64,000 bases of DNA from Tenodera sinensis. Lineage: Eukaryota > Arthropoda > Insecta > Mantodea > Mantidae. Below are positions 24,701 to 39,700 of the stretch, one piece after another. The DNA is taken from contig CM060964.1 of NCBI GenBank assembly GCA_030765045.1, forward strand, positions 146,911,565 through 146,975,564, read 5' to 3'. The notes beneath the pieces are model-generated. The model had not been told where the DNA came from. It made no database searches and saw only the letters and a list, made by a program, of their open reading frames with translations. Within the stretch, counting starts at the first letter, position 1. Every line of letters starts with the position of its first letter. A program made the position numbers and the translations under genes.

Positions 24701-27700
24701 ATATTTAGATACATGGTCAATATAATCTTGTTTTGCAGAAGCAAGATGTTTCCACCCTTTGGATAATCCAGGTTGCTGCTTGTTAGAGGTTAGGAAAGAA
24801 AATAGTTAATTTGTTATCTTTATAAATAATTATGGCAGTTTAATATTGTGTGAAGTTGCAGATGTTTTAATGGCATGCTTGTTTGACAATTTTATTTCTA
24901 AATAAGAATTGCACATGTTTTGGTAATTAGGAATAGACTTACTGGAAGCAATTTTGAAACTGCAAACTGCTTGTGCCTTTTAATGAGAGCATAAATGCAG
25001 CAGGGAGTAGTGAAACTTGTGTGAGGGAAGAGTGCTGTGTTATGTGTGAAATTCTCCATTTACCTATGGAAAGTGCAGCAGTTCTTCCACTGCTATCTCT
25101 TTTCATTCTGGCAACAGTCCTGGGAAGAGATATCTGGCGCTCAATTGCAGACAATCAAGGACAGTGTACAACCCTGGCTGACTCATGCAGGGATTCTTGG
25201 CAGTCAGAGGTTATTCTAATGCACTTAAAGGGGAATGAAACACAAAAATAAATATTTCATTCGCCACATTAGTTGAGTTGTTGTCAAGAATAGATAGCAA
25301 CGTAGTCAGTTTCACCATCCTAAGGTAAGTGGTTCTCATGTTACTCGCAGTTGACGATTTGACACGTGACATCAGTTATTCCACCAAACTCAGACAAGAC
25401 ATGGTGTTTTAAATGTCTAACAAGGTGCACACATTAATATGTACCTACTAGGTGAGACACCGGAGCCCAAATTCTGCTTTGAAAATGAGTGAACATCCTT
25501 ATCAGTTTGAAACAAAAAAGTATGATTTTGATTTAAGCCATTCTGATAGTAATCCTGAACACCGAACACCGTGCTGGTTCTATCCGCTGGTGTAAGTTGA
25601 AGGCCATTATATGAAAAGTGTATTCTTTTCTAAGTATATCTGAGACCAAGACTGTGATAACTTTCTGAGTTGCCAGATATATGTGGGATATGAGCCAAAT
25701 ATTTTAAGAAGCTGCTGTCCAAAATAATTTTCTCCAGAGCACGATAGGCATTTGATATTCACCTTTAATCAATAATATTTCTTTGGACTTCTTCCAATAA
25801 TTCATCATGTCCATCAAGTTTCCATTCACCATTTTCTAGCCATTTGTTCATTTTTATGATGAATTGATGTGAATTTTTCAATTAATATGACACTGTTCTC
25901 ACTAGGTTTCTGCAACCCACCATAAACGGTTACATACACTGGCTTTTCATACATTCACTCTGGGTATTCTCTTTCTACCATTTAAATTTTTTTTTCATTA
26001 GACTTTTAGACAAATGCCATATGTCAAATTCATGTCCTGGATACTGATTTTTTAGCAGATATCTTATACCTTTGTGTGTGTCGGTGAGAAAAACTTCAAC
26101 TCTACATATTTCCTGTTTCACAAGCTTAGTCATTATGTTGTCATAAGCAGCCTTTACCAAATCACCTTACCTCTTTGAACAAGTTCAAAATCAATAATTT
26201 TGCGGGAATTTTAATCCATGATAGAATATACTAAATATTTGGTTGAAAATTCTGGGGAGTCATACTGCCCATCCCCTGCCAACCATAGAGGTATACCACA
26301 GCCGTTTAATGAATTCAAGTTCCTTCTTTTACATTCTTGAACCCAAAAGTGCTCTAATAACTGGTGCTGCCATGTTTCAAATGGTTTTATTGGATGTGGG
26401 CCTTGAAAACATTGCCAAATGCAGTGACTTACAGAAGGACTTAAATTTCTGAATGAATATACTTACCAGATAAAAATAAACAATTTGCTATCAAAACATT
26501 TCCTTCCAGTTTCTTTCCTAATAAATCTTGTGAGCTCCAAGTGAATGTATTATCGCAATAGCATACTGTTTTATCAAGCAGCATTGTCCCTTTAATATAA
26601 TGAGAAATTGTTTTGAAAAGTAAAAATAGAGATGTCCAAGCAACAATGAAATATTCCACTGTATCTTCATTTCCATATATAATGAAACACTCTCCTCATC
26701 CTCCTCCCTGCTCTTTTTCCTCATTATCACATGTATCAAAATCTGAAGTATAGGTTCGTATAAACTTTAATTCAGCTTATCCTAGTCTTCCTCATCACTG
26801 CTTATTTTGCAGAGGTTTCCAGGTTCCAACACTATATCACAGATATATTTCCCTACAAATTCAGTATCTAATTCACATTATGTTTCTGAATTCTTTAGTT
26901 TTTTTGTCATCACCTATTTTGAATTCTCTTTCACTACTTTTATCATCGTCCCCTTCATTGTCAGTCTTATTGCTAGTAATACTATCACATAACTCAGAAG
27001 CAATGCTTTTATGATTTCTAGCCTCATATCATGCTGTACTTTGTTGTTTGCTCTTTGATCAAGATGGTGAATGATCAATTGTCTTACTAGAACTTGAAGT
27101 ATCTTTGTTTTTCCTTATAGTAGGAATATTTCCAGGTTTTAATAAAAGGCCTCTGAAATTTTCATTTGGCATAAGCTGCTTTTTTTTATAACTGAGTCTA
27201 TTCATAATTGTGCCCTTAAAATGGAAGAAACATAAACGATTACTGGGACCAAGCAAAAAATATTTTCTTCTACAAAATGTTACCCATATAGTGCATCTTT
27301 TGGGAGATTTGTCTTTGGAAACAAGTGAAAAGGAATTCCCTTGTATGTTTCACTTCTAACATTGCAGCCATATGCACAACATTGAGACATTTTATTTTTT
27401 ACAATATTATGTTGCTTGTATACTAAACTAACTCTGTAATACCATCACCAAAACACCACCATAAAGTACACTACTCTTGAACTTCAATACCAGCAAGCAC
27501 AATTTATGAAAACATATTAGTGCACATGCAGCAGTAAGCAAGTTGTGAATTTTCATGTACCGGCAGCGTGCAGGTAGAGTTGATGACCTATGAGGTGTTT
27601 ATTGTTTCGCTTGCATAGCAATAACAGTATCATATAATAAGAAACTGCATTTTAAAGGTCATATCCTTCATTTAGGAAGAAACATTTTTGTGTTTTGTTC

Positions 27701-30700
27701 CCCTTTAAGAATAAGTCACATATGCGTCACTCATGGTCATCTTTTGCATGGTGACCCAGCCCCCATGTGTCCCACAAGTGATGTGCAACTATCTGTGTTC
27801 CATGTTTTGCTTGATTGTCTGTGATATGCTTCGGAGTGCCAATCCTTGGCCTGGGTTTTACTCTGCAGTCAATTCTAGGCAACAACCTGGTACCCAAAGA
27901 TAAGGTGCTGCAGTTCAATGCCAAAATTGGGTTTGCAAAACAAGTGTTCAAAACAAAAATTTTGAAGTTTTTGCATCTGGATTCAGATTTGTATTGCTTT
28001 ACTGCTTGTTTTTTAGTGTTTTAACATTTCCCTGTTTCAACATTCATTTTTTAAACATTTTAACTGTTTAAACATTCATTTTTTAAACATTTTAACTGTT
28101 TAAACATCAGCTTTTTCATGTTTAAGTGTTTTATAGTTTTGCTTTTCTGTTTTAACTAAGCCTTTTAAGAACAAGTTTGTGAGTGTTTTAGACTTTAGTA
28201 TTTGACTTTGGGCCCAAATGACCTAGCTGTAATTGATGGACCCTTAAGCCTCACTCACCCACCCACTGACTCGGTCACTCACTCACTCACTCACCCACCT
28301 ACCTACCTACCCGCTTGCTCACTCACTCACTCACTCACTCACCCACCCACCTACCTACCCGCTTGCTCACTCACTCACTCACTCACCCACCCACCTACCT
28401 ACCCACTTGCTCACTCACTCACCTGCCCACTGACCCATCCACTCACTCACCCACCCACCCGCTCAGTCACTCACCTGCCCACTGACCCATCCACTCAATC
28501 ACTCACCCACCCGCTCACTCATTCACCTGTCCACTGACCCACCCACACACTCTCTCACTCACCCATCCGCTCACTCACTCACCTGTCCACTGACCCACCC
28601 ACACACTCTCTCACTCACCTGCTCACTCACTCACCTACTCACCTGCTCACTCACTCACCCATCTGCTCTCTCACCCACCCACCCACTCACTCACCTGCCC
28701 ACTGACCCACCCACACACTCTCTCACCCACCCACCCGCTCACTCACTCACCCACCCGCTCACTCACCCACCCACTCACTCACTCACCTGCCCACTGACCC
28801 ACCCACACACTCTCTCACTCACCCACTCACTCACTCACCCACCTGTCCACTGACCCACCCACACACTCTCTCACCCACCCACCCACTCACTCACCTGTCC
28901 ACTGACCCACCCACACACTCACTCACCCACCCACTCACTCACTCACCTGCCCACTGACCCACCCACACACTCTCTCACTCACCCGCTCACTCACTCACCC
29001 ACCTGTCCACTGACCCACCCACACACTCTCTCACTCACCCGCTCACTCACTCACTCACCTGTCCACTGACCCACCCACACACTCTCTCACCCACCCACTC
29101 ACTCACTCACCCACCTGTCCACTGACCCACCCACACACTCTCTCACTCACCCGCTCACTCACTCACCCACCTGTCCACTGACCCACCCACACACTCTCTC
29201 ACCCATCCACCCGCTCACTCACTCACCCACCCGCTCACTCACCCACCCACTCACTCACTCACCTGCCCACTGACCCACCCACACACTCTCTCACTCACCC
29301 GCTCACTCACTCACCCACCTGCTCACTCACTCACCCACCTGCTCACTCACTCACTCTTTCACTCACCCACCCACTCACTCACCAATCTGCTCACTCACTC
29401 ACCCACTCACTCACTCACCTGCCCACTGACCCACCCACACACTCTCTCACTCACCTGCTCACTCACTCACCCACCCGCTCATTCACTCTTTCACTCACCC
29501 ACCCACTCACTCACTCACCCACCCACCCACCCACCCACTCACTCACTCACCCACCTGCTCACTCACTCACTCACTCACCCACCTGCTCACTCACCCACCT
29601 GCTCACTCACCCACCCACTCACTCACTCACCCACTCACTCACTCACTCACCCACCTGCTCACTCACTCACCCACCTGCTCACTCACTCACCCACCTGCTC
29701 ACTCACCCACCTGCTCACTCACTCACTCACCCACCCACCTGCTCACTCACCCACCTGCTCACTCACCCACCCACTCACTCACCCACTCACTCACTCACCC
29801 ACCCACCCACTCACCTGCTCACTCACTCACCCACTCACTCACCCACTCACTCACCCACCCACCCACTCACCTGCTCACTCACTCACCCACCCGCTCACTC
29901 ACTCACCCACCCGCTCACTCATTCACTCTTTCACTCACCCACCCACTCACTTACTCACTCACTCACTCACTCACTCACTCACTCACCCACTCATTCACTC
30001 ACTCACCCATCCGCTCGCTCGCTCACTCACTCATTCACCCACCCACACACTCAAAGAAGAAACAGATCATTGAAAAGGGTAGTAAACTCCTGCATTAGGA
30101 AATTAGAAAACTAAAATCAAAACTTGTGTGCAACATTTTAATTGACATTTATGGAATAAAATCCTTTCGGGTTGTAAAAGTAGAGCCAAGCTATTTTGTT
30201 GCTCATCTCTACTCTTATCAACAGAAAAACAAGTGTGCAGAATAGTGCAGGGTTCTCTAATTTAAATAATAATCACTAAGTGATTAAAAAGCACTCGTTA
30301 CAAAAATTATTTGCACTCTATCCTGAAATTAAGAACATTCAACCATAATCCAAGGATTGATCATACATTAACTGAATAGATGCCACCAGTAATGTAATGA
30401 AATGATGTGGAAAATCAAGATTTTGAATAGGCAAATAGATGTTACTTGTTTTCTTGGCCCCAATGACCACAGCTTTCATGACATCAGTGGAGGAAACTAC
30501 ACAGACATAGTACAGGTTTTTAGCAAAATATGATTCAATTCTTGGCAACCATTTACAAAATTCTTGAATATTCCAGGGTACTTCCAACTTTATTCAAAAT
30601 GATTTGATGTCTTCTATTGCCACTTACATTAGATCACATTAGGCAAGAAATATGAGAGTCATTTTGTTGCTATTGTCTTAGGTGAAATTACAAACATTAG

Positions 30701-33700
30701 AAACATGAGCCAATCGTCTAAGATAATTCACTTTGTGACTAAACAGGGAAGAGTTGAAGACATTCATATAGGACAGCTGAAGCTTATGGAGTTGTTTGTG
30801 ACATTGTAAATGACCTGAAATGTGACCATAAACTAATTGCTCATAGTTATGATGGTGTCTCCATGATGATTGGACACTTGAAAAAAATGATGAAGTAGGG
30901 TCTTTATTCTTTGATCTTTCTAAGGCTTTTGATTGCGTTGATCATGCGATACTATTACAAAAACTGGAGGCATATGGAGTAAGAGGCTTGGCGAGAGATT
31001 TGATCAGATCATATTTGGTAGACAGAAGACAATCAACACTATTGTACGATAAACGGGGCAAACCAGTCAGAAAAGTGCAATCAAAATTTAAACATGTTAT
31101 GCATGGTGTACCACAAGGATCAGTGTTGGGACCACTATTATTTATTTTATATGTAAATGACATACCAATCTCAAAAAATACAAATATAATAGCTTATGCA
31201 GATGATACAACTGCTGTATGTCAAGGGGCAAATGTTGATATATTAAAGGAGAACTTACTGCAATCCATTGACTCAGTTATTAACTACTTTAAACATAATC
31301 ACCTCACATGCAACATGACAAAAACAACCTTAATTCATTTTTCACAGAGTAATAATATAAGCACCACAAATTTCTCCTTACCAGTAAATAATAACAGTAT
31401 TCATGACGTAAGCGAACATAAATTTCTAGGAATAATACTTGATAGAAAATTAACATGGGCTGGACATATAAATCATATTTGTGACAAAATTAGTAAATCT
31501 GTGTATCTCCTATGTCATTTTAAAAATATCTTAGATGAGAAGGGGCTCAAAATGATTTATTATGGAGTTATATACCCATATTTACTGTATGCAATAGAAA
31601 TTTGGGGCTGTGCTGCTGCAACCCATATGGAAAGGTTATTTAGATTGCAAAAACGGGCAGTCAGATTGATTTTCAATATGAACTCTCGTGAATCATGTAG
31701 GGAAATATTTAAGGATAAGCAGATATTAACATTGTATTTTCTGTATGTCTATAAAGTTGTAACCTATGCAGTTCAGAAACAAAACCTAAAAAATAGCAAT
31801 ATCCATAGTCACCACACCCGACACAATGATGATTATTTTCAGCAGAGATTTAGTAAAAATATTTCAAAAAAGGATCCTAATGTCATGGGTTTAATGCTTC
31901 ATGCAAAACTACCTGCATATTTAAAATGTTCTAAAGGTAAACAATTTGAGAGTGCTCTGAAGAAGTGCTTGATAACAAAGACATTGTACAGTATCAATGA
32001 ATTATAATTTACAGACCCTCTGTGTAAATCACAAATGATAGGTAGCTATAGTAATATGTGTAACCATTAGGTTGTCCATCTCTGTAATACAAATTATAAA
32101 TATAAATGTGTGACAATGTCAAAAACTGTATTGCAGTCTATTGACAATAAAGAATTTAATTTAATTTAATTTGAGAGGATTGCAAACAAAGGTAAAACAG
32201 ACTTTTCCTAACGCATTGTTTGTCCTCTCTGTGGCCCATAGACTAATTGTGGTCAGTTTCCAAAATCAGAGAATTTAAAACCTTCTTCATGACGTTAGCT
32301 GTCGTGGCAACTTTCTTCTCACTCTCATCTAAATGCTCTTTTGCACTAGATAAGGAGGTGAAAAAATACTTCCAAGAGCAGTAACAGTAGGTTAGTGCAG
32401 ACTGTATATGAATATTGCCAGGCTCTTACGCTTCTATTTGAGAATATTGTAGAAAGTGATGATGATTGACATACTGAAACTCAGAGGGCATCAAGAGGAT
32501 ATTTGGATTTGTTGAAAAGGGATATTAACTTTAATTTGTTGTTTCAAATTTATTCTCATACTTTTTCCATAACAGAGGATTTGTTTATTATACTACAAAT
32601 CAAAGCAAATGATAATTGGATTCTGTGTAAAAAGAATTAATGATTTTTGGGATCATGTTATGAACAAGGAAGTTATTGCAGAACCAAAAAAGGAAAAGCT
32701 TCTTCATGGTGGTGCTGGCGACTTGGAAACATGCAACCATAAGCTTCATTACGAAATAGGTGACAATATCAAAGAACAAATAAACTCAAGACTCGACACT
32801 TTTGGGAACCTACAGCTCTTAGAACTTAAAAACTTTTAAAACTTTATTGAGCACTCTTCCTGCAAAGAGCTTTTGTTTCCATTAATTTACAGTTATGGAA
32901 CTTTCTTTGACTTTGTGCTCTGAATTACATTTGTGTTATATATATAATGTGATCAAAGATGTGAGCAAACACAGTGTTAAAGACTTGTTGGTTATCATCA
33001 GAGAGAATAATCTTGAAGTGGCTTATTCAGAAGTTCTTCAGCTTTGCAAATTTGTAATGACAATTGTGGCAACTACTTCAACCATTGACATAGCTTTTCT
33101 GTACTTAAAAGATTTGAGTGGAAGACCTAAATTTTATGGCAGTGGCATTACAAAGAGAGAATTTCTCTGAATTACAAACAGGTATGCCCCTATAAAAACC
33201 ACTTCCTCTTTTCATTATTGATTTAGATTGTCACCGCATGCCACTGCAATAGACCCTTAAAGAACATATTAATATCTAAAAATTCCTTTCTTCTTGCTTT
33301 GACCTAGAAAAGTTATGTATTACCGTACTTTGAAGCTTACCTTCCTAGCCACAGAAAGAAGTGCTAATCCTTGGTCCATGTTTACCCACTCAGTTTCTTG
33401 GTTAATTCTTTATTATTCTCTGTTCAGTATACTAAAGCTCTACATTGTCAAAAATAAAAAAATAAAAAAACAAAAAAGAAAGGACTGTACAAACACTGGA
33501 GAAAACTGGATAGATGGAGGTATTTTTAATAAGACTGATTGTTCTGTGCCATGATTGGTGATAGGACCAAGCACTTCTTGCCAATGTGGTTTGGGTTTGA
33601 TCTCAGGGAACCATAATGTGTGGTATTTGTAGTGGACAAAGCAGCCACTGTGCAGGTTTTCTCTGGCTTCTTCAGTTTTCCCCACCATTCATTCCACCAA

Positions 33701-36700
33701 TTGCTCCATAGGTAATCACCTTTGTTTTGATCCATTTCACCATTAATTCATACTATCATCTCCTTCCTCACTCTCATACCAGGCTTTGGGCTGATATTCT
33801 CTGGATATTCTCTCTGATCTAGTCCATCCCCAGGAGCTGACTTAAAAGTTCTGGGGCATGCAAGTCCTCCATATGAGGAGGGTAAGCAGACCAAATCAGT
33901 TAGAGCTAGTCCTAGTGATATTGCACTTTTGTATGTTGCATAACCTGAAATTCATGGTGATTGGTTCAGCCTTTGGCCAGTACACTCTTCAATTGTTTCT
34001 TCAGGCCTTCAAAGTTATTTCCATAATTTAATTATTTAAAATCCTGTTGCTTTTGATGCATCAATGAATTCTGGTACAAAGTATTTTGGACATGGCATTG
34101 AAAAGGCCACAGTTATAATTTTCAATATGCCTTTCCACTCCTTCAGATTTATCTTTTCGTGTGATATGGAATTAAATAAAACTGAGATACAAAGAAACTT
34201 CTAAACATTTTCAAATCTCAATTTCATTGAGTTGAATTTTCCAGCCCATGTATATTAACTTATTTGAAGTAACATTTTTCTGCATTTGATAAGACTGCTA
34301 AAAATATTTCACACTTCGATACTATTGCTCAAACAATATCTGCAGATACCTACATAGGTACATATTGAGTATTTAAAAAAAAGACATTGTAATTTCAATG
34401 TTGACCAAAATATTTAAACTATGCCTGACACTGTATAAATTGTATTTGGTTCAGTATGTCATTCTCTTTTGAACTCCACAGTAAAAAGGTTCATGATATT
34501 GGCTTCATTATATTCTTACCTGTGACATTTTCAAAGAAGAAACTATTCCATAATGTCACTGGCAGCACAAAATACATTGAATGAAAACCAAAATGCAAAT
34601 GTCACTGGCAGTACAAAATACATTAAATGAAAACCAAAATGCAGTTCTTTAATTTATAAAACTTTTGGTAAGCTTCTGTGTTCTTTTAGATCACTCAGCT
34701 AATCTTTTAGATACATCTTGGGTGGTATCCATCATGACCCTGCACAAGTTCAGCAGATAGTGTTTTGTGGTAGACATTCTTGCGCTGAACAGTACCTTCC
34801 GTTTATAGGATGGCAAAATAAATTGATGTTAATAGTCCAGTTTACAGTTTTATCTGTGCTGCAAGTTATTGTTCTTTTTCTTTATTTTTTTTTAAAATTA
34901 ACATCCTCCAATGTAATGTCATATTGGACGGTAGGCTATTGCTTGATTGGATAGTCGAGTATCAAGTGATACACTGATTATTCCCTGGAAGGCTGTTGTG
35001 TTAATGATGCTGATGCTGAACAAGTGAAATTATGGAAAGTATCAATAAAAGTCAAATATGGGGATAAAGAGTAAAGACCTGTTGCCAAGATTGTTAAGGC
35101 ATGGACTCGTGAATAGGAGATCCTTGGTTCAAATCTCACCAAGACCATCTTCCCTAACTGGGGTTTTTAAAAGGTTTTCAGTCCTTGTAACTGGTAAATA
35201 CTTGAGAGACATCCTGAGCTTAGGACTAGAGTATTTCCTTCCTGAACTGTCATTCCCAATTATCATCTCATTTGATATATTGTCAATATGCATTGTCTGT
35301 AGTCCACACACAGTAAGAATGGGCATTAAACATAACTAAAGTCAGACACACACATGGAACCTTTTCTAAATTCCTTTGTATCCAGGGGTCTCCAAACATG
35401 TACTTCCAGTGAAATCTCAACATGCAATTTTGGAGTTGAATGTACTAGACACAGTAAAACCTTGTTTATCCAGATCTTTGGATTATCCGGATCAGGTTTG
35501 TAATTGTTTTTTAAATGTAATGTTCACATTAGATAATAAATTTAACGAGGATAGCAAGAAGATAATAAGTATGCCAATTATTCACTCTTTAGTTTGATTC
35601 AATGTACAGTTCCTACATAAATTGTACAATAAATTATGGTAATATGTACTATAATGTGTTGTTGTTTTCTAGTGCCTTGCATCTGGCAATGAAGCCATTA
35701 GCATTCGTGCTTTCCAATACTTTTGAACTGTAGTTTCTTCTGATCTTAATGCTTCACAGGTCTTCAAGTGGTATTCGTTCATTTCTGCTGGATCGTTACA
35801 CAGGACACATATTGGTGAGGCTGAGATACCTATTCTGTAGAGATGACTTGCTAAGCAGTCGTGATTTGTCAATAGTCGGAAGGCTGCAACCGCTGTTTTC
35901 CTTGGTCTCTGGGGGATCATATCTGGGTTGAAAAGTAGTGTAATCCATTTTTTATCTTTGGCATTTGTTTCTATTTCTTGTAGGTATGAATGAGAAAATT
36001 TTTTAATGATCAAGCGTTTTATTGAGGAATATGAGAAATTGAATTTAGACTTTTGTTTTATTGTTGTGCCTTTCTTTGCAAGTGAGTCTGCAGCTTCGTT
36101 CCCCATGACTCCACAGTGTGCTGGAATCCATTGGAGATGAACAGTCTTATTAACTTTTTGGAGTTGTGTTAACATTTTGTAGCATTCTCTAATTTTTGTT
36201 GACTTTTTTGTAGTATTTGAACATATTCCCTGAATTGCAGCTTTAGAATCTGAAAGAATTACTGCCTTGTTAAATTTATTTAAGGGCAGATTTAATAATT
36301 GTCGGAGAGCAATGTGTATAGCCTCCATTTCTCCATCATAATTTGTTGTGTCTCTGCCAACAGAATGATAAAAGGAAAAATGTGAACACGTAACTCCAGC
36401 TCCAGTAAGGTTTTCCTTGGAGGATCCATCAGTATATATATGCAGCCATTCTTCTGTAGGATACCTAGTATTGATTGTTTCCAGAGCTAGAAGTTTTTGT
36501 ATTTCTTTTGGTGTGTCTGATTTACTTATTTCCTCTATTAATTCCAAATTGAAGGTAGGTTGCAATAATTCCAATGGATTTTCTCTTATAAGTAGATTTT
36601 CTCTGGTGTTAGGAATGTTCAATTTGGATTTAGTCTGTGTTACCTTTTCTAGGAAACTACTATGAGTTTTAAGGATTGAAGGGGGGAGGTTCTCTTCTGT

Positions 36701-39700
36701 CCATTTAGAGTTTGGCAGTCGTAACATTTTCTCGTGTTGGAGCAATGCTTGTTCTTCTATTTTTGTTGTTATTGATGGGGTCCGTGTTAAGGCAAGCATG
36801 GCATCAATAGGTGTGGATTTAACTGCTCCAGTGATTAGGCGAAGAGCCTGATTTTCTATTTGTTCAAGTTTATTGATGTTAGTATTTGCTGCTGTTATTA
36901 AAGCTTCAGAACAGTACAAGAGGTTTGGTTTAACATACATTTTGTATGTTGTGTTAGGACTCTCCTTGAGCAGCCCCATTTAGCACCAGCTAACCTTTTC
37001 AGGATTTGCAGTTTCTTTTCAACCTTTTCTGAGATGTTTGTTATATGTTTTTTCCAACTTAGCTTTCTGTCGAAAGTGATGCCTAAGTATTTGGCATCAT
37101 CAACTGCTTTGAGTGGTTTACCATTATAATTTATGTTAATATTAACTGGTTTGTATTTTAGTGTAAATAATTCATAATTTGTTTTTTCCACATTGATAGT
37201 CATGAGGTTTTTGGAGCTCCATTCATGTACTTTGTTTAGGGCTGTTTCTATTCTGTCTTTAATTAATTCAGGTTTTTTTGGAGAGCCTGAAGTCCAAATG
37301 ACTACATCGTCAGCAAATAAAGCAATTTTGGTTTCTAAAGTTTTTATTATTGATGGAAGGTCATTTATATATATATATATATATCTGTTAAAGAGTGTTG
37401 TGCTCAGAACAGCACCTTGTGGAAGTCCTCGGTGTGTTTGTTTATATTTGGAAATGTATGTATTATATTTTGTGGCACAAAATCTTTGTGAAATAAACTG
37501 AGTTATCCATTTAAGCATATTACTTTTCACACCTATTGATTGCAACTTCTCAATTAATTTGTTTCTCCAGACTGAGTCATATGCTGATTTAAAATCAATG
37601 AATACTGCTAAGGTATCCTCCTTTCTATTGAAAGCTTCCTTGATGTCTTGGCTTAGTAGGAGTACATTTTCACTTTTACTATGATTCTGTCTGAAGCCAG
37701 TCTGTGAACTATTAATTAAGTTGTAATATTCTAGGAACCAGTTAAGTCTAGATGCCGCCATTCTTTCCATCACTTTTGCAATAACACTGGTTAAAGATAT
37801 TGGTCTGAAACTAGTAATATTGTTTGAGGGTTTGTTTTTCTTTAAAACTGGGATGATAATGGCTTTTTTCCAGTCGGAAGGCACAGTCATTCTCCAACAC
37901 GTGTTATACAGTTTAAGTAGGATTTCTTTTCCTTTCATGCCAAGGTGTTTAATAAACTCTGGGTGGATCTTGTCAGGTCCTGGAGATTTTTTGTTCTGTA
38001 ATTGTTCTATTGCTAAATCCAGTTCTGTTTCGTTAAAATCCTGAATAAAAATATCATTTCGTATACCTTTTGGCTTATTAGTTTCTCTGATAGTTTTTTG
38101 GATAGCCTTATCTTGTTTTTTTATATGCTTGGGGTATTCTTTGTGACTGAACATAAAACTTGTTAAGGGATTCTGCTATTTCCCTATCTGTAGTTAAGCT
38201 TTTGTTATTATGTTTTAATGGTTCAGTTGTATTTTTTGATAATTTTGTTTTATTAAGGAATTTGTATATTTTATTTCCATCTTTCCTATAGTCCATATGT
38301 TCTACAAAATTTGTGAAACTGGCCCTCTTTGCTGTAATTAATTCTTTCTTAAAAATGGCTGCTTTTCTTCTCCATTTTTGTACATCTTCTGGACACTTGG
38401 TTCTTTCGGCTTTGACTCTTGCTATATTTCTTTCGTGTTTTAACTTAGATAAAGATGGAGACCAAAAGTAGCTATATTTCTTTAACTTTCCTTTGGGGAT
38501 ATGTGTTTTGGCTGCTGTCAATAATATTTCACAAATTTTTTTATTCATTTCATCTGTTGACTTGAACTCTGATTCTAACAGTATATTACACTTCCCTTCT
38601 ATCTCATTTTGGAAACTGGACCAATCTGGTTTTTTGAAATTCCAAGAAGTTTTAATTTTTGGTTTGTTACTTTTATTTATTAGACCTCTTATGGAGTTTA
38701 TGGTGATTCCGTGGCCTGAACCTGGGTCTTCTATTATTTCTCTTTTTGTATTGTCAATTATGTCAGATGACACCATCAGAAGATCAGGATTTGTACCTGA
38801 ACCATTATAATGAAGGTAAGTGGGTGGATCATTTGGATTAAATATTAATTCCATTGTTGATGAGTTTAATAGGTCTTCTATGACTCTTCCTGCTGAATTT
38901 ATATCTCTGTAGCCCCACCTAGGGGAGTGTGCATTAAAATCACCTATTAAAATACTTTTGGGTTCTATGGGAATAGAATTTAGATCTAGTGTATTGTCTG
39001 GAGGATTGTAGATACTGTAAATTCTATAGTGGTAGTTACTTTTCCATACTTCAATTTTAACTATTTCTGATTTATCTTGTTCTTCCATTGTTTTTTGGAT
39101 TTGGATAGTAGCTTTCATATTTCTTTTAATTCCTGTAAGAATACCACTTGCTATTTGACGAGCCTTTGGAAGTATATGTGTAGTGTACTGATCCATTTCA
39201 AAGTATATTTTCTGTTCTTCTGATATATTGGCTTCTTGTACTGTGAGGACATCTATATCTTGGTCTTTTAATATTTTCATTAGCTCTTGTTTTTTAGGCT
39301 GGGACATGCCTCCTGCATTCCATTGTAGAATTCTTAAAGTATTGGAATTGTTGTGATGAAATTTGCCTAAAGATGTCCCCACCCGGAGATCCGATTGGGG
39401 GACAGTTTTAACTCTGGAATGTTTATCTTTAGGACTCATATTCATGTATGTGGCTTTCATGTAACTGTTTTCTTAACGGGCACCAGTTTTACAATGTGGC
39501 AGTTACATCACCCGACTTAAACCCCCATTTTGCAAGGGGGACCACACCTATCGTTGGTCAACGGGTCCATCGGACCTAGCCAGGAGGACTAAATAGGTGG
39601 TATTTAGATCCACCGACCTTCCCCTCATGTGCCTTTGAGGGACGCTGTTGTGCTGTGATAGGCCAGCACATATGTAAATGACATTTCCTCCATTTTAGAT

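Noticed and set aside
24973..25251. 92-codon + strand frame ending at the TTAA element
   Set aside because: It is one frame of the truncated LINE C-terminus that runs into the inserted element, not a separate gene.
28202..28537. 111-codon Thr-His-Pro/Ser-Leu frame
   Set aside because: It starts in a LINE 3' UTR and runs through the CACT minisatellite.
28423..29430. Regularly spaced repeats considered as a CRISPR-like array
   Set aside because: Spacers are made of the same simple repeat units, spacing is irregular, and the window is eukaryotic.
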